Positions 52,714-61,746 of a stretch of DNA of 64,000 nucleotides are shown here, piece after piece (the first letter of the stretch is position 1; every line of letters starts with the position of its first letter). The DNA comes from Streptomyces sp. NBC_01275. GTDB lineage: Bacteria; Actinomycetota; Actinomycetes; Streptomycetales; Streptomycetaceae. A program made the translations under genes and the position numbers. The notes under the pieces are model-generated. The model was not told the origin of the DNA. It saw only the letters and a list, made by a program, of their open reading frames with translations, and ran no database searches. The DNA lies in assembly GCF_026340655.1 (NCBI RefSeq), contig NZ_JAPEOZ010000001.1, positions 248,001-312,000 of the forward strand, read 5' to 3'.

Positions 52714-54336
52714 TCAGACCACGGACGGGACGCGGACCTCGTAGCTGGGGTATCCCTGGGCTGCTTCGGCCTCGGAGATGGCGATGAACTTGTCGAGGCC
52801 GCCGACGTAGAAGTTGGCGGTGCGGGCCTTTCGCTTTCCGGGGATGTTGTTGCCGAAGATCCAGGAGCCGGTCTCCAGGAACAGGGAGCCCTTGAGTTCG
52901 TCGAGGCAGGTCTGGAGCCAGTTCTCCTCGGCCTCCTCGCGCAGCCGGATGGAGGCGCCGGGAGTGTCCTTGATGCTCTGGACAGCCTGGGCGATCCACT
53001 TGGCCTGAACGCCGATGGCGGAGGGATTGTTGACGAACGGGCCGTTCGGGCCGAGGACCATGAACAGGTTCGGGAAGCCGGACACGGTCATGCCCATGTG
53101 GGTGCGGGGCGCGTCGGCCCAGTGCTCCTTGAGGCTCTTGCCGCCGATGCCGCGGACGTCCATGTTCCGGTAGCTGCCCTCGACGGCGTCGAACCCGGTG
53201 GCCAGGACCAGGACGTCGAGCTCGTGGCGGACACCGTCCTCCGTGACGATGCCGCCCGCCTCGAACTCCCGGATGGGGTGCTCCCTGGTGCTGACAAGAG
53301 TGACGTTGGGCTGGTTGAAGATCTCGAAGTAACCGGAATCGCAGATGGGGCGACGGGCGAACAGCTCGGTCGGGGTGAGCCTGCGCGCCGTCTCCGGGTC
53401 CTGGACGATCTCCCTGATCTTCCGCTTGATGAAGTCGGCGGCGAGCTCGTTGGCGGCGCGGTCGCTGGTGACGTCGCAGAAGGTCTCGTTGGCGAAGGTG
53501 TAGTTGCCGCCCTTGCGCCAGGCCCACTCGAAGACGGCCTCGCGCTCCTCCGCCGAGACGCTCCAGATGCTGCGCTTGGTCTCGTCGACGCCGAAGCCGA
53601 TCTTGGAGGTGCGGAACTCCTCCCAGCGGTCCTCACACGTGGCCTTGAACTGCTCCAGCTCCGCTTCGGACCACTCGCGGTTACCGGCCGGGACGGTGTA
53701 CTGGGCGGTGCGCTGGAACGAGGTCAGGTGCGCCACGGTCTTGGCGGCCTCGGTCATGAACTGGATGCCGGTGGAGCCGTTGCCGATGACACCGATGCGC
53801 AGGCCGGCGATGTCGAGGTCCTCGGGCCAGGCGGCGGTGTGGACGATGCGGCCCTCGAACCGGTCGATGCCTGGGAAGTCGGGAACGTTGATCTGGGAGA
53901 GCAGGCCGGCTGCGGTGATCAGGAAGCGTGCACGGAACGCGCCCTTGTCGGTGACGACGTGCCAGTGGGCGTTCGCCTCGTCGAAGGCCGCGCTGACCAG
54001 GGTGGTTTCGAGCTGGATGCGGGAGCGCAGGTTCCAGAAGTCGACGGCGTCCTCGACGTACTGGCGGATCTCAGGACCTGGGACGTAGCGGGTGCGCCAG
54101 TCGGTCTGCTGGAAGAGTTCCTTGTCGTAGGGCAGCTGGTACATGAAGCTCTGCGTGTCGGAAAGGGCACCCGGGTAACGGTTCCAGTACCAAGTTCCCC
54201 CGACCTTCGGCGCCTTGTCGATCGCGATCGCGTCGAGGCCGGCGTCGGCGGTGAGTGTGCGCAGGGCCATGACACCACCCATGCCGGTTCCGACGACGAG
54301 TGCGTCGATCTCGCGCACGGTTTCTTCGCTGCCCAT
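52714..54336 (-). CDS. Baeyer-Villiger/flavin-containing monooxygenase
   Basis: This 540-aa FAD/NADPH enzyme has FAD motif VVGTGMGGV, NADPH motif VIGNGSTGIQ and the BVMO fingerprint FEGRIVHTAAWPED. The segment GGTWYWNRYPGALSDTQSFMY is typical of cyclohexanone- and phenylacetone-type monooxygenases. It converts a ketone to an ester or lactone. ATG 54336 has AAAGGAG 5 nt upstream. It is the first gene of the operon with aldehyde dehydrogenase and FAH-type hydrolase, downstream of the co-oriented LysR gene. Confidence 0.91.
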   Translation of the reverse strand: MGSEETVREIDALVVGTGMGGVMALRTLTADAGLDAIAIDKAPKVGGTWYWNRYPGALSDTQSFMYQLPYDKELFQQTDWRTRYVPGPEIRQYVEDAVDFWNLRSRIQLETTLVSAAFDEANAHWHVVTDKGAFRARFLITAAGLLSQINVPDFPGIDRFEGRIVHTAAWPEDLDIAGLRIGVIGNGSTGIQFMTEAAKTVAHLTSFQRTAQYTVPAGNREWSEAELEQFKATCEDRWEEFRTSKIGFGVDETKRSIWSVSAEEREAVFEWAWRKGGNYTFANETFCDVTSDRAANELAADFIKRKIREIVQDPETARRLTPTELFARRPICDSGYFEIFNQPNVTLVSTREHPIREFEAGGIVTEDGVRHELDVLVLATGFDAVEGSYRNMDVRGIGGKSLKEHWADAPRTHMGMTVSGFPNLFMVLGPNGPFVNNPSAIGVQAKWIAQAVQSIKDTPGASIRLREEAEENWLQTCLDELKGSLFLETGSWIFGNNIPGKRKARTANFYVGGLDKFIAISEAEAAQGYPSYEVRVPSVV

Positions 54337-54566
54337 GGATGCTCCTTTGCGGGATTTCGCGCACAGAAAAACGACTCGACCGGCGGGGCGAGTACCGCAT
54401 TGATCTGCACGGCCGTTCGTTTCCCTGATATCGCCGGGGAGAGTCGAGTACGATTTCGACAACGCGACGTTACTTCTCGGAAATGTTCAGCACCAGACGG
54501 AATTGATGCGAAGGCCACGGGAGATTGTTTCCGGAACCGGAATAATCAGTGCGGCCAAGAGGCGAT

Positions 54567-55493
54567 TCAGGCGGCGACCGTCGGCCGGTCGAGGTGCAGA
54601 CAGCGGCGCAGGTGGCCGAGCGCGGCCGCGACGGGCGGGGTGACCGCCCCGGATCGCCACGCCGCACGCAGGTGCACATCGGGCACGAGTTCGCATTCGC
54701 GTTGGGCGAGCGGAACGAAGACGACGTTGGGGTTGGTCGTCGACCGGGCGACGGACCGCAGGGCGAGGTGGCAGCCGACCTCGGCTCCGACCAGCGCCAG
54801 ACAGGAGGGGGTGTCGGGGGCGAACTGGACGTTGTTGACACCGCCGGCGCCGTGGGCGTAGCCGAGGCGCCAGAGCCGGTCGGTGGTGACCGAGCCGGTG
54901 GCGTAGGGCAGGGAGACGAACGGCTCGGCGGCCACGTCCCGGAAACCGACGACCTGGGCACCGGCGAGCCGGTGGGTCCGGGGCACCGCGACGACGAGGG
55001 AGTCGCTGATGAGGACCTCGCTGTCGAGGCCGGGCGGCAGGTTGTCGAAGCGGCCGAGGCCGACGTCCACCTCCTCGTCCAGCAGGCGGCGGATCGTCGG
55101 CCTGGACACGGCCTGCGAGGTCAGATCAAGGCGGATGCCCGAGTGGTCCGCGCGCATGCCCCGGGAGAGCGCCGCCACCAGGGGATGTGCCGCGACACCG
55201 CAGAACTCGACACGGACGGTGCCGGACTCGCCGGAGACTGCGGCACTGACGGCGGACTCGGCGCAGGACACCGCCTCCAGTACGGCGCGAGCAGGCTGGA
55301 TGAGGGCCTGGCCGGCCGGCGTGAGGGAGACCGAACGGGTGTTCCGCTCGAACAGGCGGGCGCCGAGGTCTCCCTCGAGGGCCTGGATGGTGCGACTGAG
55401 GGGCGCCTGGGCCATGAAGAGCTGCTCCGCGGCGCGGCCGAAGTGCAGGTGTTCGGCGACCGCGAGGAAAGCCTGAAGTTGTCGCACGTTCAC
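54567..55493 (-). CDS. LysR-family regulator
   Basis: This 308-aa regulator has its HTH in the first 60 residues (LQAFLAVAEHLHFGRAAEQLFMAQAPLSRTIQALEGDLG) and a CatR/BenM-like effector domain (SGTVRVEFCGVAAHP). It sits between the monooxygenase operon and the divergent D-2-hydroxyacid dehydrogenase, and likely controls one or both. A CTTACGACCGTTAG site lies 43 bp upstream of its start. Confidence 0.92.
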   Translation of the reverse strand: MNVRQLQAFLAVAEHLHFGRAAEQLFMAQAPLSRTIQALEGDLGARLFERNTRSVSLTPAGQALIQPARAVLEAVSCAESAVSAAVSGESGTVRVEFCGVAAHPLVAALSRGMRADHSGIRLDLTSQAVSRPTIRRLLDEEVDVGLGRFDNLPPGLDSEVLISDSLVVAVPRTHRLAGAQVVGFRDVAAEPFVSLPYATGSVTTDRLWRLGYAHGAGGVNNVQFAPDTPSCLALVGAEVGCHLALRSVARSTTNPNVVFVPLAQRECELVPDVHLRAAWRSGAVTPPVAAALGHLRRCLHLDRPTVAA

Positions 55494-55817
55494 GGTCGTA
55501 CACCTCCGGTTGCGATGCTCGACACCTACCCTAGGCTTACGACCGTTAGTTCGCTAGAGTTCGAAAGGACCCGGTTGCGGAACACCGCACCAGCGATCTT
55601 GAGGGATCCCGCGCCCATGGCTTGAGCCTCGCGGAGACTGATCCAGTTTCGACAACACACTGTTCCCAATCGAGTCCTATTCCGATCCCGTACGGGCGGA
55701 GTCGTTGACGGATCATTCGGCCGTCCTTACGTTTCATTTCACTTTCCACACGAACACGTTTAGGCGCCTTGAGATCACGGCTGCCGAACACCTTCGCCCT
55801 GATCCGAGAGGGTTGAA
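55494..55817. promoter_or_regulatory. Divergent regulatory region of LysR and dehydrogenase genes
   Basis: No gene lies in this 324-bp gap. CTTACGACCGTTAG at 55536-55549 (arms CTTACG/CGTTAG, one mismatch) is close to the LysR start and matches the site before the P450 operon. TTTCGACAACACAC at about 55647 resembles TTTCGACAACGCGA at 54453 upstream of the monooxygenase gene, a possible second shared element. Confidence 0.5.
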
Positions 55818-56801
55818 ATGTCACTTGCAAGCAGCACCGAAATACCGGCCCGCACCCCCGCTCATGCCGGTGGTCTGCTCCTTGTCGGTCCTCAGCAGTA
55901 CCCGAGCCTGGAGCGGGAGCGGGCACTGGCCGAGGAGTTCGGGCTGGAGTTCCTGGTGGCGCCGGACCGGCAGGCGTTCCGTGCGTCGATCCCGGAAGCG
56001 ACCGTGGTGATGGTGACCCCGTACGCGCCCGTGGAGGCCCAGGACTTCGCCGCGATGAAGAAGTGCATCGCTGTGGTGAGGTACGGCATCGGCTACGACA
56101 ACATCGACGTGGCGGCCGCCCGGACGAAGGGTGTCCCTGTCGCCATCGTGCCGGGTGCCGCGACCGAGGAGGTCGCGTCGCACGCCCTCACCATGGGGCT
56201 GCTGCTGGCGCGGCGCATCCCCGCGGGGCAGTCGGCCATCGCGGCCGGCCAGTGGGCAGGCAGCGTCGGGATGGACACGCCACGGTTCTCCCAGTTGGAC
56301 GTCGCGGTCGTGGGCATGGGCCGGATCGGCCGCCAGGTCGCCCGGTGGTACGCGGCCCTGGGCACGAACGTCCGCGGCTACGACCCGTTCGCGACCTTCG
56401 ACTCGGTACCGGCCGCGCCGCTGAGGGAGCTGCTCGAGCAGTCCGACGTGGTGTCGCTGCACCTGCCGTTGTCGGCCGAGACCCGAAACCTGGTGTCGAC
56501 CGAGGTCATCCGCCGTATGCGGCCGCGCTCGGTCCTCGTCAACGTATCCCGCGGCGGGCTCGTCGACGAGGCCGCGCTGGCGGACGCGCTGCGCTCCGGC
56601 CACCTGGCAGGCGCGGGTCTGGACACCTTCACGACCGAGCCGCTGCCGGCGGACCACGTACTGCGCGGCGTGCCGAACCTGGTGATGACCCCGCACGTCG
56701 CGTGGCGGTCCGACCTGGCGATGGACGCGCTCCAGGAGGCCGTCGTGCTGCGCGCCCGGCAGGCGCTGACGGGCCGGCCGCTGTCAGACCTGGTGACCTG
56801 A
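55818..56801 (+). CDS. D-isomer-specific 2-hydroxyacid dehydrogenase
   Basis: This 327-aa NAD(P)-dependent enzyme has Rossmann motif VVGMGRIGRQ. The catalytic triad positions are Arg in VNVSRGGLVDE, Glu in DTFTTEPLP and His in MTPHVAWRS. It resembles phosphoglycerate dehydrogenase/CtBP-like members. It interconverts a 2-keto acid and a D-2-hydroxy acid, which could feed the FAD-linked hydroxyacid dehydrogenase encoded at 47416. ATG 55818 follows GAGAGGG at 7 nt. Confidence 0.9.
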   Translation: MSLASSTEIPARTPAHAGGLLLVGPQQYPSLERERALAEEFGLEFLVAPDRQAFRASIPEATVVMVTPYAPVEAQDFAAMKKCIAVVRYGIGYDNIDVAAARTKGVPVAIVPGAATEEVASHALTMGLLLARRIPAGQSAIAAGQWAGSVGMDTPRFSQLDVAVVGMGRIGRQVARWYAALGTNVRGYDPFATFDSVPAAPLRELLEQSDVVSLHLPLSAETRNLVSTEVIRRMRPRSVLVNVSRGGLVDEAALADALRSGHLAGAGLDTFTTEPLPADHVLRGVPNLVMTPHVAWRSDLAMDALQEAVVLRARQALTGRPLSDLVT

Positions 56802-56988
56802 CCGGACGGGGATCCCACCCCGACAGCGTCACCACACACCAGAACGTCTGCGCGGGCACGGGTGCCGGCGCAGCGAGGTCCACGAGGTGATCACGTACCT
56901 GAACAGGACGGCATCACACGGGGACGCGACACGAACACCCCACCGGCCCCGCGGTAGCTCGGGTGGGCCCCACCAGGAAGAGAAACTC

Positions 56989-58461
56989 ATGGCAAGACAC
57001 GAGCAGGTCCCCACCGTGAGTGGTGAAAGACGAATGGCTGAAGTCGTGGAGGAGCCGCGGCGTCTGCAGGGCAACATGGGCGTCGGTGAGCTCGCCATGA
57101 GCGTGCTCGCGTTCTCTGCACCCCTGACCACGGTGGCGGGCTTCATCCCGGTGCTGCTGATGTTCGGCGGCAGGACGGGGCCGGCGATCTACATCGTGGC
57201 GACGGTCATACTCATGGTCTTCTGTGTCGGCTTCACCCTCATGGGCCGCACCGTGCCGAACCCGGGCGGCTTCTACGCCTTCGTGACCCAGGGTCTCGGA
57301 CGCCCGGCCGGACTGGGCGGCGCGTTCCTGGCGACGTTCGGCTACTTCATGATCGGGTTCTTCGCCCCGCCGTTCTTCGCCATCACCGTCCAGAGCTACG
57401 TGGAGAAGAACCTCCACGGTCCGCACATCGCGTGGGGCTGGTACGCGCTGGCGATCGTCGCGATGACCACCGCGCTGGCCTACCGGCGCATCGACCTCTC
57501 CGCGAAGGTGCTGACCGCGGTGATGGTGCTCGAAGTAATCGTCGTGATCGTCTTCGACATCGCGTCGTTCGTCCATGGAGCCCCATCCGGCACCGGGGGT
57601 GCCGCCCTGAGCATGCCGTGGGTCACCGACCCCAACATCGGTCTCGCGCTCCTGTTCGTGGTCGGCAACTTCTTCGGGTTCGAGGCGACCGTCATCTTCC
57701 GCGAGGAGGTGAAGGACCCCGACAAGACCATCCCTCGGGCCACCTACCTGTCCGTGGCGGGCATCGGCGTCTTCTACGCCCTGGCCGCGTGGGCCTACAT
57801 CGCCTACACAGGCGCGAACAAGGCGCAGGCGGCCGCGACGGCCAACACCGGCGGGATGTTCACCGACGCGCTGACCGTACTGGTCGGCAAGACCGTGGTC
57901 GACATCGTCACCGTTCTGCTGCTGACCTCGATCCTGGCGTCGATGCTGTCCATCCACAACGTCACAGCGCGCTACATGTACTCCCTCGGTACCGACGGTG
58001 TGTTGCCGACGGCCCTGGGCAAGGTGCACCCCAAGCACGGGTCGCCGTACGTGTCGGCGTCCATCATCGGCGCACTGTGGGCCGTCGGTGTGGTCCTCTT
58101 CATGGCGCTGGGCACCGACCCGAACGTGCTGTACGCCCGGGCGTCCGGCATCGGTTCCTTCGCGATCGTGCTGCTCCTGTTCGCGGCGAGCGTGGCGGTG
58201 TTCGTCTACTTCCGCCGCAACCCGTCACAGGAACCCGCGTGGAAGACCGCCGCCTCACCGCTCCTGGCGGCCATCGGGATCGGCGTGGTGGCGTATCTCG
58301 CGGTGACGAACTACGCGGATCTGCTCGGTGGTTCGGGCTTCGTCACGTCGTTCTTCCTGGTCTTCACCTTCGCGCTGTTCCCGATCGGGCTTTTCGTCGC
58401 GCGAGTCCTGCGGGGCCGGCGTCCCGAGGTGTACCAGCGCATCGGCCGCCAAGAGCTGTGA
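56989..58461 (+). CDS. APC-family amino acid/organic solute permease
   Basis: This 490-aa membrane protein has about 12 helices. The first is ELAMSVLAFSAPLTTVAGFIP, and helix 6 contains the unwound-type segment FGFEATVIFREEVKDPDKTIPRAT, a hallmark of the APC superfamily. A soluble C-terminus ends RRPEVYQRIGRQEL. ATG 56989 has AGGAAG 7 nt upstream, preferred to an in-frame GTG at 56887. It probably imports the substrate of the P450/monooxygenase pathway. Confidence 0.87.
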   Translation: MARHEQVPTVSGERRMAEVVEEPRRLQGNMGVGELAMSVLAFSAPLTTVAGFIPVLLMFGGRTGPAIYIVATVILMVFCVGFTLMGRTVPNPGGFYAFVTQGLGRPAGLGGAFLATFGYFMIGFFAPPFFAITVQSYVEKNLHGPHIAWGWYALAIVAMTTALAYRRIDLSAKVLTAVMVLEVIVVIVFDIASFVHGAPSGTGGAALSMPWVTDPNIGLALLFVVGNFFGFEATVIFREEVKDPDKTIPRATYLSVAGIGVFYALAAWAYIAYTGANKAQAAATANTGGMFTDALTVLVGKTVVDIVTVLLLTSILASMLSIHNVTARYMYSLGTDGVLPTALGKVHPKHGSPYVSASIIGALWAVGVVLFMALGTDPNVLYARASGIGSFAIVLLLFAASVAVFVYFRRNPSQEPAWKTAASPLLAAIGIGVVAYLAVTNYADLLGGSGFVTSFFLVFTFALFPIGLFVARVLRGRRPEVYQRIGRQEL

Positions 58462-58673
58462 CTTCGTGTTACCTGCGACCGAAACGGTAGGCAGTTCGAC
58501 CACACGACCAGGAAGGGCCGGAACACCGTCCGGCGCCGCTGCCGACCGGGGCGGGATGCACCGACGTCCTACGTCGAGGACATCCACGAACTCGGGCACC
58601 AGCGGCGCCGGACGGCATCGACGTTCCTGACCCGGCATCGAGTCCGGACCGGGATTCCCCTCCATCCACTGTA

Positions 58674-58687
58674 CTAACGACCGTTAG
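58674..58687. promoter_or_regulatory. Palindromic operator before the P450 operon
   Basis: CTAACG-AC-CGTTAG is a perfect inverted repeat, followed by TTAGTTAG. It is 52 bp upstream of ATG 58740 and shares CGTTAGT with the sites at 47298, 47388 and 55536. Confidence 0.6.
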
Positions 58688-58739
58688 TTAGTTAGCGTTC
58701 ATCCCGTCTTCGCATTCCTTCGCGGTAACCGAGGTAGCC

Positions 58740-60047
58740 ATGAGAACTCCGGCAGAGACAGCCCCGAACCGACCGGCCGCCGCCGTCAACGGGCTTCCGC
58801 TCCAGGTCGCGGTCATCGGTGCCGGCCCCAGCGGGTGCTATGCGGCCCAGGCTCTGCGCAAGGGACAGCCGGACATCGAGATCGCGGTCTTCGACGCGCT
58901 GCCGACGCCGTTCGGACTGGTCCGGTACGGCATCGCGCCGGACCACCAGGGCGCCAAGGCGGTGTCGCGCCAGTTCGAGCGGCTCTTCGGGCAGCCAGGT
59001 GTGGCGTTCGTCGGCAACGTGTCCGTGGGGACCGACGTGAGCCTCGAAGCGCTCCTGGAGAACTTCCACGCCGTCGTGCTGGCCACCGGGCTGGGGACGG
59101 ACAGGCGACTGGGCGTCGACCAGGACCCGGACGCTCGCGTCATCGGCGCCGGTGACCTGATCCGGTTGCTGAACTCCGATCCGGACGCCCGCCTGCGCCA
59201 CCGGCACGCCGGTCCGGAGAGCCTGGGGTCCGAGGTCGTCATCCTCGGTACCGGAAACGTCTCGGCGGATGTCGCACGGCTGCTGTCCAAGTCCGACCTC
59301 GACTTCATCGCGTCGGACGTCGACGACGACGCACTGCGCGCAGTGGCGCCCAACCCGGTGCGAACCATCCACATCCTGGGGAGGTGTGAGCCGCATGCGG
59401 CGAAGTGGGATGCGTCGATGGTCAAGGAACTCGCCGAGATCGTCGGTGTTCATCTCAACGTTGACGGCGTACCGCTGCTCGGCGAGCCCACGGCCTCTGC
59501 GCGTACGACGGTGAACGTGCGGTTCCAGCACGTTCCGGTCTCTGTTCGGCGGCTCGACGGCCGGGTCCGTGTGACGACACGTCGTGCGGGGGACAGTGCG
59601 CTGGTCGACCACCTCGACGCCGACACCGTGATCACGGCGATCGGCTTCGACCCCTCTCCGGCGCAGTCGGCGCAGTTCGGTGGCGTCGAGGCGTCGAACG
59701 TGTTCCGGGTGGGTGGTCCGGCTACCGGCCGACTGGGAAATCTGGCGGAGAACCGGAAGCTCGCCGCAGACGCGGCGAAGGGCGTCCTTGAGTTCCTGCG
59801 TGGTCAGGAACCGCTGCACCGTACGGGCCTGGTCGGGCTCCGCGACCGCCTGCCGGCCTCGGTGGTGAGTTTCGAGGCGTGGCAGCGCATAGACGGTGCC
59901 GAGGTGCGACGCGCCCGGCCCGACAGGTGCCGAACCAAGTTCACGACCAGGGACGAACTCCTCGCTGCGGCGGCGGGCTCCGGTGCCCTGGTTTCCATCC
60001 CGACGGCCACGCCTGAGGCCATCGACACCACAGGAGAAGTGAAATGA
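58740..60047 (+). CDS. Adrenodoxin-reductase-type flavodoxin/ferredoxin reductase
   Basis: This 435-aa FAD enzyme of the FprA/adrenodoxin reductase family has FAD motif VAVIGAGPSGCYAAQAL, the family segment PTPFGLVRYGIAPDHQGAK, NADP motif VILGTGNVSADVARLL and a late GPATGRLGNLAENRKLAAD. It passes electrons from NADPH to the flavodoxin encoded 4 nt downstream (ATGA overlap) for the P450. In XplB/XplA of RDX-degrading rhodococci the same reductase type serves a flavodoxin-P450. Confidence 0.88.
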   Translation: MRTPAETAPNRPAAAVNGLPLQVAVIGAGPSGCYAAQALRKGQPDIEIAVFDALPTPFGLVRYGIAPDHQGAKAVSRQFERLFGQPGVAFVGNVSVGTDVSLEALLENFHAVVLATGLGTDRRLGVDQDPDARVIGAGDLIRLLNSDPDARLRHRHAGPESLGSEVVILGTGNVSADVARLLSKSDLDFIASDVDDDALRAVAPNPVRTIHILGRCEPHAAKWDASMVKELAEIVGVHLNVDGVPLLGEPTASARTTVNVRFQHVPVSVRRLDGRVRVTTRRAGDSALVDHLDADTVITAIGFDPSPAQSAQFGGVEASNVFRVGGPATGRLGNLAENRKLAADAAKGVLEFLRGQEPLHRTGLVGLRDRLPASVVSFEAWQRIDGAEVRRARPDRCRTKFTTRDELLAAAAGSGALVSIPTATPEAIDTTGEVK

Positions 60048-60496
60048 CTGTCGTCCATGTCCTGTACGGGACCGAGTCGGGCAACGCGGAGATGGTCGCC
60101 GACGACATCGCCGCCGCGTTCGGCGACCAGGGGTACGAGACGGTGACCGCGGAACTGACCGATGTCGAGGTGTCCGACCTGGCGGCCATGCAGATCGCGG
60201 TGTTCGTGAGTTCCACCTACGGGGAGGGCGGTCTGCCCGAGACTGCGGCGCCGTTCCACGACGCGCTCCTGACGGAGCGCCCAGACCTGTCCGGGGTGCG
60301 GTTCGCGGCGTTCGGGCTCGGCGACAGCATCTACGAGACGTTCAACAACGCCATCGAGACCATCCGTACGGCGCTGCTGGAGCTCGGCGCGGAGCAGATC
60401 GGAACCACGGCCAAGCACGACGCCGCGTCGACGACCCCTGCCACGGAGCTCGCCGACGCATGGGCCCGGGAGCTCCTGACCCTGATGCCCGCCTGA
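60044..60496 (+). CDS. Flavodoxin (P450 redox partner)
   Basis: This 150-aa FMN protein has the phosphate-binding loop YGTESGNAEM, the aromatic loop SSTYGEGGLPET and FGLGDSIYETFNNA. Most bacterial P450s use ferredoxins; a flavodoxin adjacent to a P450 is rare, known from the P450cin (CinC) and XplA systems. It overlaps the reductase by 4 nt and precedes the P450 by 38 nt, so the three form one electron chain. Confidence 0.92.
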   Translation: MTVVHVLYGTESGNAEMVADDIAAAFGDQGYETVTAELTDVEVSDLAAMQIAVFVSSTYGEGGLPETAAPFHDALLTERPDLSGVRFAAFGLGDSIYETFNNAIETIRTALLELGAEQIGTTAKHDAASTTPATELADAWARELLTLMPA

Positions 60497-60534
60497 CCGG
60501 CTTCGGCCTGACCAGACCCGAAGGAGTGACGGAG

Positions 60535-61746
60535 ATGAGCTTGACCATCGAGGAAGCCTCGGCGCTGTTCCCGTGGAACGACGAGAAATTCCGGGCCGAC
60601 CCGTACCCGGCGTACGAGCGGGCCCGTGCGATCGCGCCCGTGCACCGGACGACGGAGAACACGTACGTGGTACTGAACCACGCGGACACCACGCACAACG
60701 CGAAACTGCCGTGCATGCGCATAGCGGAGCCGCCGTCGTTCGCTACCGCCGGCGAACACCCTCATCCATGGACCGCGTTCGACAACACGGTCCTGTCGAA
60801 GGACGCGCCGGAGCACACCCGGATGCGGCGGCTGACGAACCGTTGGCTGACACCGAAGATGATCGGCACCTGGGCGCGGTTGACGCATGACTTCACCGTC
60901 GAGGCGCTCGGCAGGCTCGCCCCGGGCGAGGTGGTGGACGCCCACTTCGACCTGGGCGTGATGCCGACCCATCTGACGATGTGCCGCATCCTCGACATGC
61001 CCGTGGGCGACGTGGAAGGGATGTTCTGGGCCCTGTGGGACGCGATGCTCATCAACGCGACCGCACCGGGTGAGGGCATCCACGCGAGGTCACTGGCCGG
61101 GATGAACTTCATGTTTGCCGAGACCGAGCGGTACGTACGGGAGAAGCAGAGCGCCGAGGAGCCTGGAAACGGGCTGGTCGATGAACTGCTCGCAGCCCAC
61201 GGGCGCGGCGAGCTCACCTGGCGCGAGGTCCTGGAGACCACGGTGCTGCTGTACATGTCGGGCGGCCCGAACCCCGCCTACCTCATCGGTGCCGGATTCA
61301 AGTTGTTCGCCGAACGACCGGACCTGATGGCCGAGTTCAGGGAGAAGCCGGAGATCCGGGAGGCGTTCGTCAATGAACTGGCGCGGCTGAATCCGGTCGA
61401 ACTCATCATCACACGGTTCCCGAACGAGGACATCGAGATCCAGGACGTGCACATCCCTGCGGGGTCGTGCATCAAGTACCCGATCGGCGCCGCGAACCGG
61501 GACCCGGCGGTGTTCGAAAACCCGAACAATTTCGACCACAACCGCCCGCCGGAGGCGAGCCGGAACCTGACGTTCGGGCTCGGTACCCACGCGTGTGCCG
61601 GGCAGCTGTTGGCTCGGGCCGAGACCAGCGTGATTCTCGGCCTCATCGCCGAGCGGTACTCATCGGTCGAGCTCGCCGGTGAGCCGCTGGAGGTCCGCAC
61701 CGACCGTCTGGTCGCGTTCGACAAGCTGCCTGTCCGACTCTCGTGA
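60535..61746 (+). CDS. Cytochrome P450 with atypical oxygen-activation motif
   Basis: This 403-aa soluble P450 has heme loop FGLGTHACAGQLL (Cys354 ligand), ExxR as Glu281-x-x-Arg284 and C-helix HTRMRRL. The I-helix reads MSGGPNPAY (241-249). Where most P450s have an acid-alcohol pair (D/E-T), it has Asn246-Pro247, so proton delivery must differ. Flavodoxin-linked P450s (CYP176/CYP177 groups) are also known to depart from the pair. AAGGAG lies upstream of ATG 60535; an in-frame GTG-type extension overlaps the flavodoxin. The substrate may be a terpenoid, alkyl or aromatic ether later attacked by the monooxygenase operon; this is inference. Confidence 0.92.
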   Translation: MSLTIEEASALFPWNDEKFRADPYPAYERARAIAPVHRTTENTYVVLNHADTTHNAKLPCMRIAEPPSFATAGEHPHPWTAFDNTVLSKDAPEHTRMRRLTNRWLTPKMIGTWARLTHDFTVEALGRLAPGEVVDAHFDLGVMPTHLTMCRILDMPVGDVEGMFWALWDAMLINATAPGEGIHARSLAGMNFMFAETERYVREKQSAEEPGNGLVDELLAAHGRGELTWREVLETTVLLYMSGGPNPAYLIGAGFKLFAERPDLMAEFREKPEIREAFVNELARLNPVELIITRFPNEDIEIQDVHIPAGSCIKYPIGAANRDPAVFENPNNFDHNRPPEASRNLTFGLGTHACAGQLLARAETSVILGLIAERYSSVELAGEPLEVRTDRLVAFDKLPVRLS

